A DNA stretch of 64,000 bases from Candidatus Poribacteria bacterium (GTDB lineage Bacteria > Poribacteria > WGA-4E > GCA-2687025). The translations under genes and the position numbers were made by a program. The DNA lies in NCBI GenBank assembly GCA_018644665.1, contig JABGQA010000088.1, positions 62,001 through 126,000 of the forward strand. Direction: 5' to 3'. Of the stretch, positions 11,085 through 23,890 are shown one piece after another (positions within the stretch are counted from its first letter, which is position 1; each line of letters opens with the position of its first letter). The notes under the pieces were generated by a model. The model was given only the letters and a program-made list of their open reading frames with translations, had not been told where the DNA came from and did not search any database.

Positions 11085-11453
11085 TGCCTTCTCCTACCAA
11101 TGCCTCAGGACGGGGCATGCATCACTACGTGATCAGCCGAGGGGCGAGTCCCGTATTACGGACGTTGGGATGCACCCGGTGGCGTCCACATCGAGGGCTG
11201 TGCACGGGACACGATCAGCAGAACGGCTGTTCTGTTCGATTGGCGGAAGGACGTAGTCAGTGGGTGTGCGATGGGACTCGAGTATAGGGACTGTGATGGC
11301 GCTGCGCGCCTGCCACCACCTCGGCGTTCGCCCCAGTCACCGCCGCCGGAGTCCAGACGCGGGCGATCTCGATCGCGCGTTCGAGGCGAAGAGAGGCGCC
11401 CGCGTCCTGCCGAGGCAGGGCCGTTACAGCCCTGATCCGACCAAGCTGGGAAC

Positions 11454-12806
11454 CTAAGACGGCTCCTCAATCGAGGACGACGCCTCCTCCAGCCTGATCG
11501 CGTACCAATCGATCCCTCTCGTCAGGTACATGACCGCCGCCAAGGCGGCCAAGAGCCCCACGCTGCCCATGAGAAGGGCGTAGTCCGCCATTTGCAGGAC
11601 CAGGTAGAGATACCCGTACAGGAGGCCGAGCACGCCGCTCACCAGGAAGGTGGCCCGCCTATTCCCTGTGACGCTGTTTGTATAGGCGCCGATCAACGCC
11701 AGGATGACCGCGCTCGATATGAGATAGGCCGCCCCAAAACCGAAGAACTCCGCGATGGAGAGCAAGAGGGCGTAGAAGATCGAGACCGCGAACCCGATGA
11801 GCAGATACTGCAGGGGGTGAATGGGCCGCCCGTTCATGATCTCGGAGAAGAAGAGGACCATGAAGGTGAAGCCAAGGAACATGACGGCGTATTTCAGGGT
11901 GCGCATCGTCTTCTGGTAGACATCCACGGGTATGAAGAGTTCCACCCCGAAACCGGAGCCAGCGAGCGAGTGCGCGTCCCCGACCCATGACTGGGGGTAG
12001 TTGCGATTCAGGTGCAGGACCTTCCAATCGGCCTCGAAGCCGGTCTCGGTGATCGTCCTCGCCACGGGCAGGTACTCGCCGTTGAAGCTCGGGTGCGGCC
12101 ACGCGGATCGGAGACGCACGGAGGTCACCTTGCCTACGGGCACGAATTGGACCTGCCGGCTCCCGTTGAGTTCCAGCGTAAACTCGAACGGGACCCCCTC
12201 CGCTTCCCGACGGAGCGGCACGCGAGCGCTCACCCCGGATGAGATGACTTCCCGCACCGGGATGCCGGGGTCCATCTCGACCGGGCCGTCGCCCACCACG
12301 GCCACGATCTCCTCGCGGATTCCCTTCATGTCGGAAATTCCGAGCGAGACGAACGCCCTATCCCATTCGACATCCTCCACGGACGCATCGATCTCTTCGA
12401 GCATGGGGTTGGGGAACGTGCCCCTGATCGACAGCGTGGCGCCGTAGAGGATCGTCCGATATATCCCCCGGTAGCGTTCCTGCGTGGACAGATCCCCCTC
12501 GATGCCGATTTCGTCCGGCAGGAAGTGGAGGCGCTTTTCGACGAGGTGGATCTTGCCCTTGTCGTCCTCCATCTTGACGGAGAAGGGGACGCTCAGGACG
12601 GGACCGGTGACCGTCTGCGACGCGCCCCATTTCGCGCTTACGTCGCTGATGACGGCGTCCCTGCGGCTCTTTCTTTCGCGTACGAGGCCGGTCATCATGC
12701 TGGCCGGGATGAGAAGCGCCAAGATGATGGCAGCGATCAGAATCAGCTTGAACGTAACCGAAGTCCTTATCCAGCCGCGAATGGACCGGTGTGCGTGCTC
12801 GCTCAT
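11454..12806 (-). CDS. creD: CreD-family inner membrane protein
   Basis: 'TVTGPVLSVPF' N-terminal motif, 'PLQYLLIGFAVSIFYALLLSIAEFFGFGAAYLISSAVILALIGAY' multi-TM C-terminus characteristic of CreD. Confidence 0.85.
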   Translation of the reverse strand: MSEHAHRSIRGWIRTSVTFKLILIAAIILALLIPASMMTGLVRERKSRRDAVISDVSAKWGASQTVTGPVLSVPFSVKMEDDKGKIHLVEKRLHFLPDEIGIEGDLSTQERYRGIYRTILYGATLSIRGTFPNPMLEEIDASVEDVEWDRAFVSLGISDMKGIREEIVAVVGDGPVEMDPGIPVREVISSGVSARVPLRREAEGVPFEFTLELNGSRQVQFVPVGKVTSVRLRSAWPHPSFNGEYLPVARTITETGFEADWKVLHLNRNYPQSWVGDAHSLAGSGFGVELFIPVDVYQKTMRTLKYAVMFLGFTFMVLFFSEIMNGRPIHPLQYLLIGFAVSIFYALLLSIAEFFGFGAAYLISSAVILALIGAYTNSVTGNRRATFLVSGVLGLLYGYLYLVLQMADYALLMGSVGLLAALAAVMYLTRGIDWYAIRLEEASSSIEEPS

Positions 12807-13530
12807 GTTCGTCTCCAGTACGGCCCGGAACTCGTGATCGGCGGTAAGGCGCTTCCTACCGTCCTTGACGCCAGTCGAACAGCCAACTCGCTCCCCTTAG
12901 CATGGACAAGTCGATAGAGGTTCCCCAGGCTGCGTGCGTCGCCTCTCGCCGCTCCAATTCCGTGCCTCATCGGGGAGATCCCTTCCCATCATGCCACCAC
13001 CACGCCAAGAGCGGAGGGCTTGTCGCTCGCCCATATGTGCGTATATGCACACTATGTGCAGTACGGCAATCCTAGCTGCGTGCCCTGAAGCTGTCAAGGG
13101 TACAGCCACCTTTGTCGCTGCGCGCCGACGCAGCGACCGGATATGTAGCATATATGCACACCTGCCCGCACTGGATTGCGCGTGGGCGGTCGTGGGCGCT
13201 GCACGCCGATTGCTCGAAGGGCAGTTGAAGGCGGGCAGCACTCGCGCTTGGGGAGACGCTGGCGTCGAGTCCGCCGAGGCTCGTGCTGGAGCCGGTTTGG
13301 CAATCAAGGGCGGGCAATGTCCGGGGTGTCCGGCCCGGCAGGATGTCTCTTGGCCGAGCTGAGCTGTTGTCCTCTGACCTACGCCGGTGAAACCGGCAAG
13401 AGTAGCTCGACATCGGCGCGGTCGTATAGACGCTCCCAGTCTCGCCGGAGGATCACGTAGCGGCAATCGTCCTCCAGGTCTCCTGCCTCATTCCGGCCGT
13501 ACTCGCGAAGACGCCTTCGAGCGCAACGAG

Positions 13531-14352
13531 TCAGGAGACGCCCAGCGTCGACTCCCACTCGAAGAAGCCGACCTCGCCGATGGCGTGTTGGAAGATCGCT
13601 CGGGCGGCGGACGCCTTCTCAGGCATGGACGCGGCGGTGTAGAAGGCGTGGACGTGGCCGGCGAGCGTCGAGTCGACCTCGTGCAGACGCGCGACGACCT
13701 CCTTGTCGCGCGGCAGCCAATGACCTGCCGCCAGGTACTGCGCACACACGAGCATCTCCACCGCGCCGGACATGAGCATCGTGGCGCCGGCGGGGTCGTC
13801 GATTGCGATGTCGAAGCCGTCTTCGAGGAGCGTCGCGGCTCGGTAGCGCTGCGCGATCAGCGCCTCGTCGCTCACCTCAGGGCCGTGCGCTAACTCCTTC
13901 GCGGCCTGCTCGCGTATCTCGCCGAGGACCGGGTCGCCGTCGTAGAGGACATAGCCGGTGCTGACCATGTGCGCCGTGATTGGCTTGCCCTCGCCGCGCT
14001 GCTCGTCGAAGTAGCGTTGCACACGCGAGGGCGGGTTCACGAAAATCTCCGCGGGAACGCCGTTGAAGCGCTTCTGCGCGCGCTGCCGCCTGGGATCGTC
14101 CCACAACACCCACATGTCGAGATCGCTCGTAGGACTGGGATTGCCGCGGAGTATCGTCCCCGTCACGATGATGGCTATGGGGTCGTACCGTTCAATGATG
14201 TGTACAACCGCCTGCCGCAAAGCCTCATCGTAGGGTTCTCCGAGTTCGGGAAACCGGCACCGTTCCAGCTTGCCATCCACATGAATCCTCCACGCGCCGC
14301 GCGGCGTTGAGACAACGATAACCGGGCGGGGCGGCGAGGGAAATAGACGCAA
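13531..14352 (-). CDS. Nucleotidyltransferase-domain protein with C-terminal helical (HEPN-like) region
   Basis: 'IIVTGTILRGNPSPTSDLDMWVLWDD' (GS/T...DxD motif of MNT/pol-beta-type NTases); alpha-helical C-terminal half. Start (TTG) uncertain. Confidence 0.6.
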   Translation of the reverse strand: MRLFPSPPRPVIVVSTPRGAWRIHVDGKLERCRFPELGEPYDEALRQAVVHIIERYDPIAIIVTGTILRGNPSPTSDLDMWVLWDDPRRQRAQKRFNGVPAEIFVNPPSRVQRYFDEQRGEGKPITAHMVSTGYVLYDGDPVLGEIREQAAKELAHGPEVSDEALIAQRYRAATLLEDGFDIAIDDPAGATMLMSGAVEMLVCAQYLAAGHWLPRDKEVVARLHEVDSTLAGHVHAFYTAASMPEKASAARAIFQHAIGEVGFFEWESTLGVS

Positions 14353-14393
14353 CCCGGTTCGGGAGGATCGCGTAAGTTGCAGTGTCGAGAGTA

Positions 14394-14413
14394 TGTGGAC
14401 AGTATGTGGATAA
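14394..14413 (-). promoter_or_regulatory. Two tandem DnaA-box-like sites upstream of dnaA (TGTGGACAG and TGTGGATAA, 11-bp spacing)
   Basis: 14405-14413 TGTGGATAA is the exact reverse complement of TTATCCACA; 14394-14402 TGTGGACAG is a variant. They lie inside 'AGTATGTGGACAGTATGTGGATAACTT'. Confidence 0.7.
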
Positions 14414-14567
14414 CTTGCGCGCCGAGCCCAATGGTATCTCTGCTCCGGCCCGGCGCTCCCGCTGACACGTGACCTCTCTCGTCATGTCCCGAGACAGTTT
14501 GATCGGGCCTCGGAGGCGGCGCGGGCATGTCCCGGGCCTGAGCGTGGGGGCGAACCGGACAACGACG

Positions 14568-15980
14568 ATGGCAGAACAGACCGAATTCGTCTGGAGCGAT
14601 CTCGTCGGCGAGTTGCAGGACGGCCCGCGCGATCCGTACTTGGATCAGGCGGCGGGGGAACTGTTTCCCGACAAGACAACGCTGCAAATCCGCGTTGCCT
14701 CCACCTGGGCGCTCAAGACGATCGAGGACCGGCACCTCGACCGCATCCGCGCCAGCCTGCGAGCGAGATACGAAGAGCCTTACGACGTGGAATTCCTCAT
14801 CGACGCCAGCCTGGACCCGCCGGAGAAGGTCGTCGAGGAAGTCGAGGACGGCCACGACTCGCCGACGGAAGTAGTCGCTGCCCGCGAACCGCGAAGAGAA
14901 GCCCGGCCGCGGGGCGTGCCCGGCGTCGGTGAGCAGGCGAGCGGGCTAAACCGTCGGTACACGTTCGAACGGTTCATTGTGGGATCGAGTAACCGGCTCG
15001 CGTTTGCCGCGTCCCTGCAAATCGCGGAAAGCCCGGACGGCAGCCGGGTGAACCCGATGTTCATCTACGGCGGCGTCGGGCTCGGCAAGACGCACCTGCT
15101 GCACGCCATCGGGAACCTCGCGCAGGCAAAGAATCCCGGCCTGCGCGTGCTGTACGTCTCGGCGGAGACGTTCACGAACGACATGGTGGAAGCAATCCGT
15201 CGGCAGGAAACGAGCCTCATCCGCAACAAGTACCGCACGATGGATGTGCTGCTGATGGACGACATCCAGTTCCTTCAGCGCAAGGAAGCTACGCAGATCG
15301 AGTTCTTCAACACCTTCAACGACCTGCATAACGCGAACAAGCAGATCGTGCTGGCCAGCGACAGCAGTCCGCAGGACATGTCGCAATTAGAAGAACGCGT
15401 CAAGTCCCGGTTCATGTGGGGCATGCTCACGAGCATCGACTCGCCGGAAGTCGAGACGCGAACGGCGATCCTGCACCGGAAGGCGGAAGATCTGGGAATC
15501 CCCGACTTCCCGAACGACGTCGCCACGTACATGGCGGAGCACGTGACGTCGAACATCCGCGAGTTGGAAGGCGCGCTACAGACCGTCTACCAGCACACGT
15601 CGTTGCAGTCGCAGCCGCTGACGTTGGATGTCGTACAGGGCATACTCGACCCGCACGCCGGCGACGGGGAGGCGTTCCGAGGACAACCCGTTTCGACGGA
15701 CGCCATCCAGCGTGTGGTCGCCGAGTACTATCACATGAAGCCAACGGAGCTAAAATCGAAACGCCGGACGAAGCGCGTGGCGATGGTGCGGCATATCGCG
15801 ATGTACCTCTGCCGCCAGTTGACCGACCTGTCGTTGGTCGATATCGGTCGGGACTTCGGTGGACGCGATCACAGCACCGTCATCAACGGCTGCGTGAAGA
15901 TCGAACGCGAGGTGAACCGAGATCCCCAACTCGCGGAGATCGTGCAGCAGTTGACACGGCGCATCGCCGGCAAGCGGTAG
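14568..15980 (+). CDS. dnaA: Chromosomal replication initiator protein DnaA
   Basis: 'NPMFIYGGVGLGKTHLLHAIGN', 'VLLMDDIQFLQ', C-terminal 'DFGGRDHSTVINGCVKIE'. Start chosen at ATG 14568 (MAEQTEFVWSDL). Confidence 0.97.
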   Translation: MAEQTEFVWSDLVGELQDGPRDPYLDQAAGELFPDKTTLQIRVASTWALKTIEDRHLDRIRASLRARYEEPYDVEFLIDASLDPPEKVVEEVEDGHDSPTEVVAAREPRREARPRGVPGVGEQASGLNRRYTFERFIVGSSNRLAFAASLQIAESPDGSRVNPMFIYGGVGLGKTHLLHAIGNLAQAKNPGLRVLYVSAETFTNDMVEAIRRQETSLIRNKYRTMDVLLMDDIQFLQRKEATQIEFFNTFNDLHNANKQIVLASDSSPQDMSQLEERVKSRFMWGMLTSIDSPEVETRTAILHRKAEDLGIPDFPNDVATYMAEHVTSNIRELEGALQTVYQHTSLQSQPLTLDVVQGILDPHAGDGEAFRGQPVSTDAIQRVVAEYYHMKPTELKSKRRTKRVAMVRHIAMYLCRQLTDLSLVDIGRDFGGRDHSTVINGCVKIEREVNRDPQLAEIVQQLTRRIAGKR

Positions 15981-16565
15981 GGCCAATTGGCCGGCCCGAA
16001 CTTGGAAAGTATACTTGACGAAAGTACCCCACACCCACATACACGCGTGCGCGGACGGAGGCCCTGATGGGCCTCTCGGACCCCTGTTCTTGGGAAGGTC
16101 GGAGCACGACGCGCGGTCCGCGTGGCCAAGCGGTAACCGCACAAGTTATCCACAAGGTGCCCACAGGAACCACACACGCACGCGCACCGCGGCCAGCTCG
16201 ACAAATCGACAGGAGATACAAGAAGAGTCGATTGTGGGTAAGTTCGTGGAAAAGGCGTGGGCACACGGTGAACAGGCCGTCGAGAAGCGTGGACAACCGG
16301 AGGCGCGGCGATTCGGCCCACAGGCGTGGGAAGTAGGCCACATCGGTTTTCCACACAGCGCGCACATGCCTATTCCCCAGCGGCCACGCGGTTTTCGGGG
16401 GTTGTCCACGCTGTCCACCGTCCCTACTACGTCTACTGCATGTACTAAAGAAACCAGAAGTAACGGCAAGCGGAGCGGATCCATACACGGGAAGGTCGGC
16501 GGACGAACCTCGACGATGTGGGTCATGCATATCGCAACGGAACTCGATAACGGAGGGAGCCTCCC
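15981..16565. other. Putative origin of replication (oriC-like) between dnaA and dnaN
   Basis: 585-bp noncoding gap with several DnaA-box-like 9-mers: TTATCCACA 16146-16154 (exact), TGTGGGTAA 16234-16242, CGTGGACAA 16288-16296, TTTTCCACA 16347-16355, TTGTCCACG 16402-16410. Confidence 0.75.
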
Positions 16566-17663
16566 ATGAGAGTGATTTTCGCCAGGAACGACCTACATCG
16601 AGCTATGCAGTCGCTTCATAGCATCGCATCCACGAAGAACGTGCTGCCGATTCTCAGCAATGTGCTGCTCGACGCCAGCGACGCGGGCATCCGAATGACG
16701 ACGACGGATACGGAAGTCGGCCTGCAGCTACAGGTGGAGGGATCGGTCGAGGAGACGGGCAGGCTGACGATTCCCGCGCGCAAGCTTGCGGAACTCGTGC
16801 GCGAGTTGCCGGACGAGGACGTTCGACTGGAAGCCTCCGAAGGCGGACAGATACAGATCGAATGCGGCACGGTGCACTACAAGATGATCGGCACGCCTGC
16901 GGACGATTTTCCGAGCATTCCCGACCTCGGCGAGAGCTTCTTTACGGTGGACGCCGGCGTGCTGCGTCAGATGATTCAGAGGACGCGTTTTGCCGCGTCG
17001 CGGGAGGAGAACCGCTACTTCCTCAAGGGCGTGTACATGCACCTCTCGCCCGAGTGGCTGCGCATGGTTGCGACCGACAGTCGTCGGCTGGCGTTGATGA
17101 CATTCGCCGCGGAGGGCCTGTCCGAGCGAGACCGGGGCGTCATCATCCCGATCAAAGCGGTGGATGAAGTGGTCAAGACGTTCACCCAGGACGAGGAAGT
17201 CAAAGTCGCCATCCAGGACAACCAGGTCATCGTCGCGAACGACAGCGCGGTGCTGAACGCGCGACTCGTGGACGGCGAGTATCCGTCGTACTCGCAGATC
17301 CTGCCGAAGGACAATCCGATCCGGTTCGAAGCGGATCGCGACGCGTTCCTGACGGCGATACGTCGCGTCAGTCTGTTCTCGGACCCCAAGACGACCTCCG
17401 TCCGGCTGGACATCAAGGAGACGTCCGTCGTGCTCTCGGCGAGCACTCCCGACTTCGGCGAGGCGCGTGAGGAAATCCAGGCCACCAGCACGGAGCCCAT
17501 CACCATCGGGTTCAACGCGGAGTTCCTGAAAGACGCTCTTACGGCCGCGGATTCCGAGAACGTCGCGTTCGAGCTCAAAGAGCCGCTCAGCGCCGCGGTG
17601 ATGCGGCCGTCCGGCACGGACGACTACCTGTGTCTCATCATGCCGATGCGTATCGAGGCGTAA
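16566..17663 (+). CDS. dnaN: DNA polymerase III beta sliding clamp
   Basis: 'MRVIFARNDLHRAMQSLHSIASTKNVLPILSNVLLDA', C-term 'PLSAAVMRPSGTDDYLCLIMPMRI'; position after dnaA. Confidence 0.97.
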   Translation: MRVIFARNDLHRAMQSLHSIASTKNVLPILSNVLLDASDAGIRMTTTDTEVGLQLQVEGSVEETGRLTIPARKLAELVRELPDEDVRLEASEGGQIQIECGTVHYKMIGTPADDFPSIPDLGESFFTVDAGVLRQMIQRTRFAASREENRYFLKGVYMHLSPEWLRMVATDSRRLALMTFAAEGLSERDRGVIIPIKAVDEVVKTFTQDEEVKVAIQDNQVIVANDSAVLNARLVDGEYPSYSQILPKDNPIRFEADRDAFLTAIRRVSLFSDPKTTSVRLDIKETSVVLSASTPDFGEAREEIQATSTEPITIGFNAEFLKDALTAADSENVAFELKEPLSAAVMRPSGTDDYLCLIMPMRIEA

Positions 17664-17691
17664 AGCCGACAGCGCCGGTCCATGACGGGAG

Positions 17692-18815
17692 TTGCGATTG
17701 CAGCTTACCGAACTCGTTCTGGTGAACTATCGGAACTACGCGGAGCAATCGCTCGAGTTCGGCGCGTTCAACCTGTTCGTCGGGGCGAACGCGCAGGGCA
17801 AGACGAACCTGCTGGAAGCGATCCTCTTCCTCGCGACGACGCGCTCCCATCGCACGTCGACGGACGATGAACTCATCCGCCAGGGGGAACAGACCGGGTA
17901 CCTGAGCGGTAACATCGAGGATTCCATCGCGCGTCGACGCATTGAGGTCGGGAACACGCGCGGCAAACGGAAGCAGGTCAAACTCGACGGCAAGATTCAG
18001 AACCGGCTGTCGAACCTGATCGGGTTGCTGAAGGTGGTGTTCTTCGCGCCCGAGTCCACGGCCATCGTGAAGGGTGGGCCGGAGGATCGCCGGCGGTTCC
18101 TCGACTCGCTCATATCCCAGGTCCACGGCGAGTACCTGCGCAGCCTCCAACGATACAGGCGGGCGCTTCAGCAGCGGAACGAGTCGCTGAAGCAGATCCG
18201 CGATCGGCGGGCATCCCGCGACACGCTACAGGCGTGGGAGGACCCACTCATCACGTCGGGTATCGATGTCGCGCGACGGCGAAGGGCGGTGTGCGAGGAA
18301 CTGCGTCCGGTGCTTTTGCAGCAGCAGCAGTACCTCACGGAAGGCTGTGAGGAAGCGGGATTGCGGTACGCGCCGAACGTACTCATCAATGAGGACGACG
18401 AGGACTCGAGGGAGGAGTTCGAACGACGCTTGATCGCCTCCGTCGAATCGGACATTGCGCGCGGCACGACATCCGTGGGGCCGCATCGCGACGATGTCGA
18501 GCTTGTGGTGGATGGGTTGGACGCGCGGCGGTTCGCGTCACAAGGTCAGCAACGCACTCTGACGCTGGCGCTCAAACTCGCGGAGATCGACTGGATGCAC
18601 CGCGCCTCGGGCGAGCTGCCGATCGTCCTGTTGGACGACGTGACCTCGGAGCTTGACGAGCTGCGCACACGGCTGCTGTTTGAGGCGCTACACGCGCTGC
18701 CGCCACAGGTGTTCCTCACTACCACTCGCATTGACCCGACTCTGTTCGGCGAGACACCGGCCCATGCGTGGGAGGTCCGGGCGGGGACGGCGAACCCCGT
18801 GGAGGCCGACGCGGC

Positions 18816-18819
<4 letters not shown>
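17692..18819 (+). CDS. recF: DNA replication/repair protein RecF
   Basis: 'LQLTELVLVNYRNYAEQSLEFGAFNLFVGANAQGKTNLLEAILFL', 'ASQGQQRTLTLALKLAEIDWM', 'PIVLLDDVTSELD'. TTG start. Confidence 0.95.
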
Positions 18820-21936
<3,117 letters not shown>

Positions 21937-21946
21937 GGCAAGCTGC

Positions 21947-22231
21947 ATGGACATAACGCTCGCGCCGGAGCAGGAGAAGCTCGTCAAGCAGCTCATGGAG
22001 TCGGGTGCCTACAAGAACGAAGACGCGGCCGTCGCCGAGGCGCTCCGGGTGTTCGAGGAAGAGTTCGATGTCGAGCTCATGATGCCAAAGTCAGCGGCGC
22101 GGGCGGAGATTCAGAAATCCCTCGACTAGTCCGACCGAGGCGAAGGCAAACCTTGGGATTTGCAGGACTTCCTGGCGGAGGCGCGTGCGTGGTTCGCCGA
22201 GAAGCACGGTCGCAAGAAGGAACATGCCTAA
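21947..22231 (+). pseudogene. parD: ParD-type antitoxin with in-frame TAG
   Basis: 'MDITLAPEQEKLVKQLMESGAYKNEDAAVAEALRVFEEE...EIQKSLD' then TAG (22127-22129). The same frame continues as a ParD-like tail, 'SDRGEGKPWDLQDFLAEARAWFAEKHGRKKEHA', to TAA 22229-22231. Confidence 0.75.
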
Positions 22232-22504
22232 GCCGATTGTCCTGCCGGCATATACGTCTACCTTGCGCACGGCGACATTGCGGTTGCCGAGCGGTTCGCA
22301 CGGGAATTCGACCGTCGGCGCCATCTGCTCGCGGCGCGTCCCCATCTAGGCCGTCCTTCCGAGCATAGGCCCGGCCTCCGACGCTTCCCTGTGCAGTCTC
22401 ACGTGATCTTCTATCGACCCATCGAAGACGGCGCTGAAATCCTGCGGATCCTGCACGGAAGTCGCGACCTCGGGGCGATCTTCCGGCCGGACGAAGAGTC
22501 GTAG
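22224..22504 (+). pseudogene. parE: ParE-type toxin, frameshifted
   Basis: ATG 22224 'MPKPIVL' in one frame; the rest in another: 'AGIYVYLAHGDIAVAERFAREFDRRRHLLAARPHLGRPSEHRPGLRRFPVQSHVIFYRPIEDGAEILRILHGSRDLGAIFRPDEES*' (typical RelE/ParE). Confidence 0.8.
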
Positions 22505-22578
22505 GTCGCTGCGTTGTCACGAAGGATCGTCGCCTTGCGGAAGCCTTGGGTTGTACAGGCGACCGAATGAGGAGAGCT

Positions 22579-23679
22579 ATGCTGGACAGAGCCCAGTTGG
22601 TAGACGAGGTACGGGAGTATGTGCGGCAGTTCGTCGCCAATCCGCAGCAAGCGGACCGATCACTGCTCGGGTCTGCGTGGGAGGGACTGGACAATCTTCT
22701 GGAGTACGACGATTGGTCACCCGAAGAGGCGCGAACCGCACTCGACGTGTGCGTCCACATAGGACGGCAGGATCGCGGGAACGACATACTGAGGCGCTAC
22801 CTGACGCAACGACTGTCGGTGGAAGCAGAGGCGTGGGCGCGGTGGAACTTGACGGACGGCTACGCCCTGTGCCGTGAGTGTGAGAGCGCCGTGAAAGAGC
22901 ATAGGCGATTTCTCGCCTGGGCTCGCGCGTCGTTGCCGCCGCATCGATGGGCGTGGGTGTTCATGGACGGCACGCAGGCGAACTGCTGGATTCAGCAGGA
23001 TGTCGCGCAGGACTGGATCGCGATCTTCCGCGAACTTACAACTGTCGTGCCTGCGGTCGAGGCGAATCGGGAGGATCGGTTCCAGTTGCTTCGCACCGCC
23101 GGACGTGTGTTCGGAGAACTACATCAGACGCAAGGAGTTGAGGCCGCTGTCGCTAAGATGCGGGCCCTTGCAGGCGAGTGCGAGACCGGTGAGGCCGCGC
23201 TGAGGATACAGATGGAAGCAGCCATCGTGGAGCTGAACCTCTACGAGAAGGTCGGCCCCGGCGCTAGACTGCGCGCCTCCGCGCGCGCGACGCTTTCGGA
23301 ACTGGATGCACGGACCTGCGATCCGGAGACGGCAGACGCCCCCGCGCTTCGCCTCTTCGCGAGTCTCTATCACAACGCCGGCGCGCCTCTGTACCGTGCC
23401 AAGGAATACGGCCTCGCTGTGACGTTCTTGCGCCGGTCGATGCAGTACGGCGGCGGAAACGCCCACACGTACGGATGGCTCTCCGCGTGCCTACACGCGA
23501 CGGGCGGCGATCACGGAGAGGTTCTCTCCCTACTCCGTGAAGCGGCTTGGCGGGACTACAAGGGAGGGAACCTGTGGTCGCGGTACAGGCGTAAGCTGCC
23601 TGAGTTCGCGGACGTGGCGGAGGATCCAGAGTTCGCCGCGGCGGCGTCTCTGCCGCAGCAGGCCGATCCCACGCGGTGA
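22579..23679 (+). CDS. Hypothetical TPR-like protein
   Basis: Alpha-helical repeats ('ALRLFASLYHNAGAPLYRAKEYGLAVTFLRRSMQYGGGNAHTYGWLSACLHATG'). Start ATG 22579 chosen over upstream starts. Confidence 0.6.
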   Translation: MLDRAQLVDEVREYVRQFVANPQQADRSLLGSAWEGLDNLLEYDDWSPEEARTALDVCVHIGRQDRGNDILRRYLTQRLSVEAEAWARWNLTDGYALCRECESAVKEHRRFLAWARASLPPHRWAWVFMDGTQANCWIQQDVAQDWIAIFRELTTVVPAVEANREDRFQLLRTAGRVFGELHQTQGVEAAVAKMRALAGECETGEAALRIQMEAAIVELNLYEKVGPGARLRASARATLSELDARTCDPETADAPALRLFASLYHNAGAPLYRAKEYGLAVTFLRRSMQYGGGNAHTYGWLSACLHATGGDHGEVLSLLREAAWRDYKGGNLWSRYRRKLPEFADVAEDPEFAAAASLPQQADPTR

Positions 23680-23890
23680 CGTGTGTATGTCCCTCGTAAC
23701 GGTCCGCCTCGAACGCGTCTGGACGATGGTCCGGCGCGATCTCTCTTACCTGAAACAGCAGATCGAAGCGATCCTTGCCGATCCGGGAGAGCGGTAGGAG
23801 ACGTGGTCGTAGATGCGTCCGCAACCCCGTGGGGCCGTTGTGCTCGGACAGTTTCCGCTTACATTCATGGCGTAAACCGGGTCTTCTACG

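Noticed and set aside
12934-13466. Several 70-190 aa ORFs in the creD upstream gap
   Set aside because: Mutually overlapping on both strands, compositionally biased and without motifs; treated as noncoding.
22127-22129. Possible TAG recoding (readthrough) in parD
   Set aside because: TAG terminates dnaA and other intact genes here, so a nonsense mutation is the simpler explanation.
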